Part shown: in pieces, positions 28,510 to 33,257 of the stretch
Layout of the letters: each line of letters opens with the position of its first letter
Position numbering within the stretch: position 1 is the stretch's first letter
Origin: a virus
Reading direction: 5' to 3' (one strand)
IMG/VR virus record: IMGVR_UViG_3300045978_000309
Span: 1-33,257 of that record
DNA length: 33,257 bases
Notes under the pieces: generated by a model
Database searches by the model: none
The model's input: the letters and a program-made list of their open reading frames with translations, nothing else
Told to the model about the DNA's origin: nothing
Made by a program: the position numbers and the translations under genes

Positions 28510-29064
28510 ATGAGCAAAATTAACTTCAGTACCAACGTCCCGCAGCTCCTGCACCTGACCTCGCTCGAGGGCAAGGAGCGCGAGAGCCAGTTCGGCGGCG
28601 TTCAGCACCAGTTCAACGCCGCTGAAGGCGTCTTCTACGTCTCCGAGGCTGTCGGTCAGATCCTCGGCGCTCAGTTCCGCAAGCTCGGCGTGAAGGCCGG
28701 CGAACCGGTCGAGATCACGAAAGCTGAGGTCGATGCCGGCCGCGGCCGCAAGAGCCTGCAGTGGATCGTGTCCCTGCCGCTCGGAGCCGAGGCCGACGCA
28801 CCGGCGCCGCGTCCCGGTCCGGTGGCAGTTCCCGTTCCTGCACCCGCTCCCGTGTCTCAGAGCGTCCCTGACGCGCCGCAGCGCCCCCGGTGGGCCGAGA
28901 CGCTGGCCGTCCACACGAGCACGCTGGTGGACGTCTACGCCGCGGTGCTGCGCGATGCCGGCGAGAAGCACGGCAACGCGGTCAAGCCGGAGACGGTCCA
29001 GTCGCTGCTGGTGACGATGTTCATTCAGTACGCGCAGAAGGGAGGGCTCTCCAATGCTGCATAA
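28510..29064 (+). CDS. Possible DNA-binding/recombination accessory protein, 184 aa
   Basis: The N-terminal 85 residues (SLEGKERESQFGGVQHQFNA, then EGVFYVSEAVGQILGAQFRK and EPVEITKAEV) look like a compact beta-rich domain that could be OB-like. A Pro/Ala linker (PAPRPGPVAVPVPAPAPVSQ) separates it from a helical C-terminal domain with LVDVYAAVLRDAGEKHGNAV. Domain plus flexible linker plus small C-terminal unit resembles phage single-strand-binding or annealing proteins, and the gene lies two genes before a RecB/Cas4-like nuclease. The identification is tentative. It overlaps the next gene by 11 bases. Confidence 0.6.
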   Translation: MSKINFSTNVPQLLHLTSLEGKERESQFGGVQHQFNAAEGVFYVSEAVGQILGAQFRKLGVKAGEPVEITKAEVDAGRGRKSLQWIVSLPLGAEADAPAPRPGPVAVPVPAPAPVSQSVPDAPQRPRWAETLAVHTSTLVDVYAAVLRDAGEKHGNAVKPETVQSLLVTMFIQYAQKGGLSNAA

Positions 29065-29338
29065 CATCGGCGACGACGTGCCGTTCGATTTCGATGAGCG
29101 GCCGACCGATCCGACGGGCCGCGCGATCCGTCCTGTCGCGCCGAAGCCGCGGCGCCGGGAACGCAAACAGCCGCAGTCCGATCATGTGCCGCTGCTCGAG
29201 CTGCTCACGCTCTCGATTCGCGAGGTCACCGAGTCGCAGATCCGCACGGTGACGGACGAAACCGATCTGGCGCGCCTGCTGCTGGCGTCGATCGAAGACG
29301 TGAAGCGCCGCAAGGCCGCTGCCGGGGGTGCGAAGTGA
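29054..29338 (+). CDS. Hypothetical early protein, 94 aa
   Basis: The N-terminus is charged and Pro-rich (PTDPTGRAIRPVAPKPRRRE) and the rest is helical, LLELLTLSIREVTESQIRTV. It overlaps the preceding and following genes and so is probably made in step with the nuclease at 29335. A partner or inhibitor of that nuclease is possible by position only. Confidence 0.6.
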   Translation: MLHNIGDDVPFDFDERPTDPTGRAIRPVAPKPRRRERKQPQSDHVPLLELLTLSIREVTESQIRTVTDETDLARLLLASIEDVKRRKAAAGGAK

Positions 29339-30099
29339 CGGCGCCCGCGGCCGCCGTCGCGGTGCTCTCGCCCTCCCGTGTGAATTGTTTTCTCTCGTGT
29401 TCGGCGCGCTATCACTACCGCTACGTCGAGCGTCTGCCGGACCCACCCTCCGGCTCGCTGGTGCGCGGCCGCGCGGTGCACCGTCTGGTGAACCACTGGT
29501 TCCGGCTGAAGATGGACGGCCTGGCGCCGGAAACCGGGGAACTGGCCGAGGCGTACAACGAGATCTGGGATGCCGAGTGTGAGGGCGCGGCGTTCGGCGC
29601 CGGTGAGGACCTCGAGGAGATCAAGGCATCCGGCGCGTCACTCGCTGCGAAGTATCTGGCCGAAGCGGCGCCCGAGATCCAGCCGGCCGCGATTGATGTG
29701 CCGGTGACGGGCGAGATCGGCGGGACTCCGGTGCGCGGTTTCATCGATCTGATGGATACCTCGGGCTGCATCGTGGATCTGAAGACCGCCTCGCGCAAGC
29801 CGTCCGGTGTGAGCCCCGACTATGCGCTGCAGATCGCCACGTACGCCACACTCGCGCCTGGTGCGTCCGGCGAGGTCCGGCTGGATACCGTCGTGTCCAC
29901 CAAACAGCCGCAGCTCGTCAATATCGGCTATACGGTGTCCGAAGCTGACCGGACCATGTGCGAGCGCATTTACCCGCACGTGAAACGCGGCATGGACGGC
30001 GGGTACTACGCACCGAACCGCGGCTCGAATCTCTGCAGCCGGAAGTACTGCAGTTTCTGGGAACGGTGCTCGGAAGAATTCGGCGGCATCGTCGAATGA
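29335..30099 (+). CDS. Cas4/RecB-like PD-(D/E)XK nuclease with four-Cys cluster
   Basis: The 254-residue protein opens with LSPSRVNCFLSCSARYHYRY, the S-x-R-x(n)-C-x-x-x-Y start of RecB/Cas4-type nucleases. Active-site features are H49 (GRAVHR), D138 in VRGFIDLM, D148-x-K150 in IVDLKT and Q166 in YALQIATYA. C22 together with C234, C239 and C245 at the end (NLCSRKYCSFWERC) fits the 4Fe-4S cluster of Cas4 and AddB-type enzymes. It probably resects DNA ends for recombination or replication, as in phage exonucleases. Cas4 adaptation enzymes share all these features, and the same genome carries a mini-CRISPR array. There is no Cas1 or Cas2. Confidence 0.85.
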   Translation: MTAPAAAVAVLSPSRVNCFLSCSARYHYRYVERLPDPPSGSLVRGRAVHRLVNHWFRLKMDGLAPETGELAEAYNEIWDAECEGAAFGAGEDLEEIKASGASLAAKYLAEAAPEIQPAAIDVPVTGEIGGTPVRGFIDLMDTSGCIVDLKTASRKPSGVSPDYALQIATYATLAPGASGEVRLDTVVSTKQPQLVNIGYTVSEADRTMCERIYPHVKRGMDGGYYAPNRGSNLCSRKYCSFWERCSEEFGGIVE

Positions 30100-30108
30100 G
30101 CCGCTTAC

Positions 30109-30142
30109 TTACATCACCGGAACTATGAATGAAACCATGTAA
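30109..30142 (+). repeat. 34-bp dispersed repeat, direct copy
   Basis: TTACAT, then CCGGAACTATGAATGAAA, then ATGTAA. The reverse complement of 14071-14104 matches 31 of 34 positions. It covers the ribosome site and start codon of the gene at 30129 and includes a copy of the 18-bp TATGAA..ATG..A motif (30124-30141). Confidence 0.8.
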
Positions 30143-30290
30143 CGATGCCCGGGCTCGCCGCGAATTCAATGCCCGGTTCTGGCGGGCTCTGCTCTGGGAG
30201 CGCGCCGCCAGCTGGCGAGCGAACGCGGCGGAATGGCTGGCGGCGATCGCGATCCTGTTCCTGCTGTTTGTGCTGTTGAGGGCCTCATGA
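30129..30290 (+). CDS. Small single-span membrane protein, 53 aa
   Basis: The product begins MKPCNDARARREFNARFWRA, a basic amphipathic segment, and ends with one hydrophobic helix, EWLAAIAILFLLFVLLRAS. GGAA at 30119-30122 serves as ribosome site, and the stop overlaps the next start (ATGA). A C-terminal anchor of this kind suits a holin, pinholin or membrane-targeted host modifier. Its place in the early operon, away from late genes, makes lysis less likely. Confidence 0.6.
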   Translation: MKPCNDARARREFNARFWRALLWERAASWRANAAEWLAAIAILFLLFVLLRAS

Positions 30291-30499
30291 GCGGAAAGCT
30301 GCTCGAGCCGGGAACGCGGCTCGCAGATGCGCCGGCGGACTGGCGCGGGATCCCGATCGCCGAATGGGAGGTCCTGCGACTGAAGGAACTCTGCGCTGAG
30401 CACGATGAGCGGCGGAAGGCGGCGCCGCGTTCGGCGATCCCCGACCGGCCGATCGCGACGCCGAGGGACAACTACGGGTGGCGCAGCCTGGGACGCTGA
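30287..30499 (+). CDS. Hypothetical protein, 70 aa
   Basis: The protein contains MSGKLLEPGTRLADAPADWR, then EWEVLRLKELCAEHDERRKA and a Pro/Arg-rich end, ATPRDNYGWRSLGR. One amphipathic helix is visible. It is the last gene of the early run. Nothing identifies its role. Confidence 0.55.
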   Translation: MSGKLLEPGTRLADAPADWRGIPIAEWEVLRLKELCAEHDERRKAAPRSAIPDRPIATPRDNYGWRSLGR

Positions 30500-30501
30500 C
30501 C

Positions 30502-30583
30502 CCCGCAAATGAGATGCGGTGTTACCCGCAAGTGAGTTTTCGTATGCGCGAAGCCGCATACGTCTGAACCAGTGACCCACTGG
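30502..30583. promoter_or_regulatory. Repeats and palindromes upstream of the secreted cargo gene
   Basis: CCCGCAAATGAG (30502-30513) and CCCGCAAGTGAG (30525-30536) are direct repeats 23 bases apart. A perfect hairpin CGTATGCG/CGCATACG lies at 30541-30562 and the palindrome CCAGTG/CACTGG at 30569-30583. The hairpin may end the early transcript; the other sites may control the cargo gene. Confidence 0.5.
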
Positions 30584-30606
30584 AAATTGTTGAGGAGAGG
30601 AAGTTT

Positions 30607-31368
30607 GTGATTCGTAAGACATTGTTGGCTGTATTTCTGTTTTGCTCTTTGACCGCCGCCGGCGCGGGGCCGGATTCGCGGATGAACGCCGGTTCGCTCT
30701 ACGACACGATCCCGCACATCGTGAACGGCGGGAACTGGAAGACGACGATCGTGCTCACCAACCTGGACGCGGCGGCGCCGCAACGCTACACGCTCGTCCT
30801 GCGCAACGACGAGGGCAAGCCGCTGTCGCTCGAGTTCGCCGGCCGCGGGTCCGGAAGTAAGTTCGAGGGCGAACTCGCTGTTGGCGCCACGGCAACGTTC
30901 GAGACGACGGGCCGCGGCGATCTGGTGACGGGATGGGCCGAGGTCGAGACGCCGATCGGCAACTATGAGGTCGCAGCGATGGCCATAGTCGGCACGACCG
31001 GCATTCCGGGCCGTCCGGACTTCGAAGCGACGATCCCGGCGGGGTCGTCGATCGAGCACGAGGGCGTTCTGCCCTTCGACAATTCGAAGGGGTACGTCAC
31101 AGGCGTCGCCCTGCTGAATCCCGGTTCGTACAGCACGGCAAAGATGCCGGTGACGATCTACGATGAATCGGGCAATGTGCTGCGCATCGACATCCTGACT
31201 CTCAAGCCGGGTTCGAAGATGACGTTCACGCTGCCCGAGCAATGGAAGGAAACCGCCGGCCGCCGCGGGTCGGTTCACTTTCAGGGCGGGATCATGTCAT
31301 GGTCTTTGATCGGGCTGCGGTTCCATCCCGGCGGCGCGTTCACGACACTCAACCTGCTGGAACCCTGA
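30607..31368 (+). CDS. Secreted cargo (moron) protein with signal peptide
   Basis: The 253-residue protein starts with a classic signal peptide, MIRKTLLAVFLFCSLTAAGA, probably cut after GA-G. The mature part holds IPHIVNGGNWKTTIVLTNLD, QRYTLVLRNDEGKPLSLEF, and a second repeat-like module with GVLPFDNSKGYVTGVALLNP and PVTIYDESGNVLRIDILTLK. The two modules look like paired beta-sandwich domains. I associate the VDGGNWKTTIVLTN pattern with small secreted proteins common in Acidobacteriota. GGAGAGG at 30594-30600 precedes the GTG start. A strong terminator follows. The independent transcription unit next to the integrase is typical of lysogenic cargo genes. Confidence 0.8.
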   Translation: MIRKTLLAVFLFCSLTAAGAGPDSRMNAGSLYDTIPHIVNGGNWKTTIVLTNLDAAAPQRYTLVLRNDEGKPLSLEFAGRGSGSKFEGELAVGATATFETTGRGDLVTGWAEVETPIGNYEVAAMAIVGTTGIPGRPDFEATIPAGSSIEHEGVLPFDNSKGYVTGVALLNPGSYSTAKMPVTIYDESGNVLRIDILTLKPGSKMTFTLPEQWKETAGRRGSVHFQGGIMSWSLIGLRFHPGGAFTTLNLLEP

Positions 31369-31392
31369 TCATTCAACAAGCCATATCGACAG

Positions 31393-31426
31393 AAAGACCC
31401 GCCGGGATCGCTCCCGGCGGGTCTTT
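31393..31426 (+). terminator. Strong intrinsic terminator after the cargo gene
   Basis: A perfect 15-bp stem, AAAGACCCGCCGGGA with TCCCGGCGGGTCTTT, closes on the tetraloop TCGC. CCTGTTT follows. The A-tract and T-tract on the two sides make it usable on both strands. Confidence 0.93.
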
Positions 31427-31518
31427 CCTGTTTCCGGCTCTCAGGTCAAATTCTATACGCTTCTTGCAACCTGCCTGCAATGACTGATAGCTTTACAGAT
31501 TGACCCGCCGTCGCTCAC

Positions 31519-31651
31519 AGCCCGATCACGCCGAAACAATATTGGACAGGGGGCACTATTTCCCCTCCCCCAATCCCCGGCGCGGTTCCCCCAGCGGCTC
31601 CAAGAACCGAGGGAATCGCGCCGGATCAGGTCTAGAGCCCGATCACGCCGA
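31519..31651. repeat. 16-bp direct repeat flanking the integrase 3' end; candidate attP region
   Basis: AGCCCGATCACGCCGA occurs at 31519-31534 and at 31636-31651. The right copy encodes the last residues of the integrase (LGVIGL). The left copy, read on the same strand, encodes FGVIGL and a stop. This short duplication next to the integrase could be the attachment core, an arm site or a scar of recombination. Confidence 0.45.
31577..31624 (-). terminator. Hairpin at the integrase 3' end
   Basis: CCGGCGCGGTTCCC at 31577-31590 pairs with GGGAATCGCGCCGG at 31611-31624 with one G-U-type mismatch and a 20-nt loop. It lies just after the integrase stop and probably terminates its transcript, or is part of the attachment site. 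Confidence 0.5.
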
Positions 31652-32564
31652 GCACGTTGCCGCGGAACGGATCGTTCCCGCGCAGGTACATGCGCAGGCA
31701 GGTGAGCGACCGGTGTCCGGTATGGCGCGCGGTGAGGATCTCGCCGGCGCCGGACTCGAGCGCCGCGGTGGCGAACCCCGCGCGGAGCGAGTGGCCGCCG
31801 TAGTGCGCCGGGTCGAGTCCGATCGATTCGGCCGCGCGCTTGACGATCGCGCCGACGGTGTTGTGATTCATCCGCTGTTCGGGATGCCACCTGTCATGCC
31901 GGAGGCCGTCGAACAGATACCCCGGCTCCGTACCCCGCAGGCGCAGCCACTCCCGCAGTGCGCGGACAGCGCAGACCTCCGCGTTCGCTGCCAGAGGCAC
32001 GCCGATATCCCTGCCCTTTCCGATCTGGTCCTGTTTCTCTCGCGGGACGTGTACGATCATTCCCTGTTCGGTGAATCGGATGTGTTCGAGGCGCGCCGAG
32101 ACGATGTTCGAGCGGCGCAATGCTGTTGCGAAGCCGAACAGCAGCACGGCGCGATCGCGGGTGCGCCTGGGCTCGGGCAGGTCGATGCGGCTGATCATCT
32201 CGCGGAGCTGGGCGACTGAGATGGCATGCTTCTGCACCGGCTGTTCGCCGCGCAGGCGCTGTGTTCCGACTAAAATAGCCTTTGACTTCGTGAAATCCGG
32301 AGGGGTGAATCCATGCAGCCGGTGTTGATTCAGGATGGCCCACAGATGACGACGTACGGTTTTTACCTTGTGACCATCGAGCAACTGCGTCACGTAGAGG
32401 TTGATCGTGTCGGTGCTGGATGGAAGGGGTTCTCTGCCGGCGGAGGCACACCAGTTGCTGTAGAGCCGCCAGTCGGAAGCATAGGTTTCAATTGTGCGTT
32501 CGGCGAGAACAGCGCTCGCCAGACGGTCACACGCAGTGAGGTCGGGGAGGTGCATACCGCCCAT
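31632..32564 (-). CDS. int: Tyrosine recombinase / phage integrase
   Basis: The 310-residue enzyme has an N-terminal SAM-like core-binding domain (AERTIETYASDWRLYSNWCA and RRHLWAILNQHRLHG) and a C-terminal catalytic domain. Candidate catalytic residues are R150 in FATALRRSNI, K177 or K183 in REKQDQIGKGRD, H258 and R261 in GGHSLRAGF, H284 in HTGHRS and the nucleophile Y293 in RMYLRG. It would integrate and excise the phage at a host attachment site. The gene is transcribed against its neighbours; the attachment site probably lies beside its 3' end near 31500-31660. An excisionase candidate is the HTH protein at 5049-5504. Confidence 0.95.
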   Translation of the reverse strand: MGGMHLPDLTACDRLASAVLAERTIETYASDWRLYSNWCASAGREPLPSSTDTINLYVTQLLDGHKVKTVRRHLWAILNQHRLHGFTPPDFTKSKAILVGTQRLRGEQPVQKHAISVAQLREMISRIDLPEPRRTRDRAVLLFGFATALRRSNIVSARLEHIRFTEQGMIVHVPREKQDQIGKGRDIGVPLAANAEVCAVRALREWLRLRGTEPGYLFDGLRHDRWHPEQRMNHNTVGAIVKRAAESIGLDPAHYGGHSLRAGFATAALESGAGEILTARHTGHRSLTCLRMYLRGNDPFRGNVLGVIGL

Positions 32565-32804
32565 TTGACCTCAACAACTGTGATAAGCGCCAGTTGGCCA
32601 TGTTGGCAACCGGCTACCCGCCCGCCGAGCAGACTCCCACCGTGATTTGTTTTCTCAAACGCTGCATTTAACTTTTTGCCGAGTGATGCAGCCTTCGAGG
32701 GAGAAACAGAGGCCACGGTGAGGAGCGGCTAGAGATAGCCTAGCACAGCCAAATCCCGTTGCCTGAACTTTTTTTTCGGGTGTGGGCAAGAGGGGATTTG
32801 GGAG
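32565..32804. promoter_or_regulatory. Intergenic region between integrase and initiator with hairpins
   Basis: No gene is visible. It holds GCTGCAT/ATGCAGC arms at 32661-32692, a small GGCTA-GAGA-TAGCC hairpin at 32727-32740 and a large hairpin at 32749-32801. The last has CCAAATCCC pairing with GGGATTTGG, and TTGCC with GGCAA inside it. Its right arm ends three bases before the initiator ATG and covers the likely ribosome site, so initiator translation may be controlled by it. The loop carries eight consecutive T residues. Integrase upstream signals must also lie here. Confidence 0.5.
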
Positions 32805-33257
32805 ATGGGTCACAGATCGCGTCAGCAGCAGTCTTCGAAGTTTTTGGCAGGCGTGCCGCAGCCGTACTCGCCAGAGTTCAAGGCGGCGATGGTGGTTGTG
32901 ATGGGCAACAGCGAAGCCTGCCTTTCGGAGCGCGTGTACACGTTCGCGCGGTATTTCTCCTGGGGGAATGCCTCGGATCACGCCGTGTCCGACTGGGACC
33001 CGGATAAGGCGCGGCCGCTCGACCAGACCGACTGCCGGCTGTTTGTGGGCTGCCTGGAGGATGGAATGCCGATTCAGGAGGTCACGGCCGAGAAGCTGAG
33101 CGCGATGCGCCAAAACCCCGACCTTCGCCCGAAGTGCATGAAGAGCAAACAGGAGATCAGCCGTGCGTTCCGTAAGAACGAGGCGCGCGGCACGATCCGG
33201 TGCGAAGGCCGCAGGATCATCGCGGTTCCGGCGCCGGAACCGGTCGAGCGCCCAAAG
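32805..33257 (+). CDS. Phage replication initiator (O-like), N-terminal part; gene continues at position 1
   Basis: From ATG 32805 the frame reads MGHRSRQQQSSKFLAGVPQP and continues through KAAMVVVMGNSEACLSERVY, FARYFSWGNASDH, LFVGCLEDGMPIQEVTAEKL and into the repeated terminus. The first 150 residues alternate helices with a WH-like turn and strands, the look of a winged-helix origin-binding domain. Because the last 136 bases equal the first 136, the gene joins to 1-898 on the circle. A large hairpin covers the ribosome site just upstream. In a linear annotation it would be split into two partial genes. Confidence 0.75.
   Translation, partial: MGHRSRQQQSSKFLAGVPQPYSPEFKAAMVVVMGNSEACLSERVYTFARYFSWGNASDHAVSDWDPDKARPLDQTDCRLFVGCLEDGMPIQEVTAEKLSAMRQNPDLRPKCMKSKQEISRAFRKNEARGTIRCEGRRIIAVPAPEPVERPK
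33122..33257. repeat. Terminal direct repeat, right copy
   Basis: These 136 bases equal positions 1-136 apart from G33248 in place of T127. See the left copy for meaning. Confidence 0.93.

Noticed and set aside
31577-31624. tRNA-like fragment (GGTTC...GAACC) near the integrase
   Set aside because: No cloverleaf can be drawn and there is no acceptor or anticodon arm; it is better read as a simple long hairpin.

Overview
The window is almost certainly one complete temperate, siphovirus-like phage genome of the HK97 type. Its first and last 136 bases are the same sequence (one mismatch), and one reading frame runs straight through that join, so the contig is a circular or circularly permuted genome of about 33,121 unique bases. 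GC content is high. The host cannot be read directly. The one secreted cargo gene (30607-31368) resembles small secreted proteins I associate with Acidobacteriota, so that phylum is a weak suggestion.

Layout: (1) The replication initiator gene spans the join (32805-33257, then 1-898). Inside it lie palindromic iterons, an AT-rich tract and a hairpin, a lambda-O-like origin embedded in its own initiator gene. (2) Positions 895-3309 hold small genes, a two-repeat, one-spacer mini-CRISPR array (1627-1733), a GRPRGAKNK-type DNA-binding protein that may be the small terminase subunit, and tandem TGAGGC palindromes. (3) The large terminase (3314-4600) is followed by a tiny membrane peptide, a possible pseudoknotted RNA (4719-4850) and a minus-strand double-HTH regulator. 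(4) An adhesion cassette sits between terminase and portal: a broken tail-tube paralogue carrying two discoidin-like domains, a BppU-like protein and a collagen-like fibre. (5) The head and neck genes are portal, an antisense HNH gene, an SPP1-gp7-like protein, S78 protease, major capsid, connector, adaptor and gp10-like protein, with many small proteins between them. (6) The tail genes are terminator, tube, G/GT chaperone with a likely -1 frameshift, tape measure, hub and fibre. (7) After a terminator at 27181-27208, a divergent switch region (27463-27583) with repeated TTCGCA operators and a strong sigma70 promoter separates a small minus-strand KGGKAR protein from the early genes. These include zinc-ribbon proteins, a possible DNA-binding protein and a Cas4/RecB-like nuclease. 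(8) A secreted moron, a very strong terminator and a minus-strand tyrosine integrase close the circle.

The early operon probably feeds recombination and replication with the initiator. The integrase and the operator region give a lysogeny module, and the late genes run in one direction from terminase to tail fibre. I could not recognise an endolysin. The most notable feature is the virus-borne mini-CRISPR array, with a Cas4-like nuclease encoded elsewhere in the same genome. Next come the origin built into the initiator gene and the tail-tube paralogue decorated with carbohydrate-binding-like domains.
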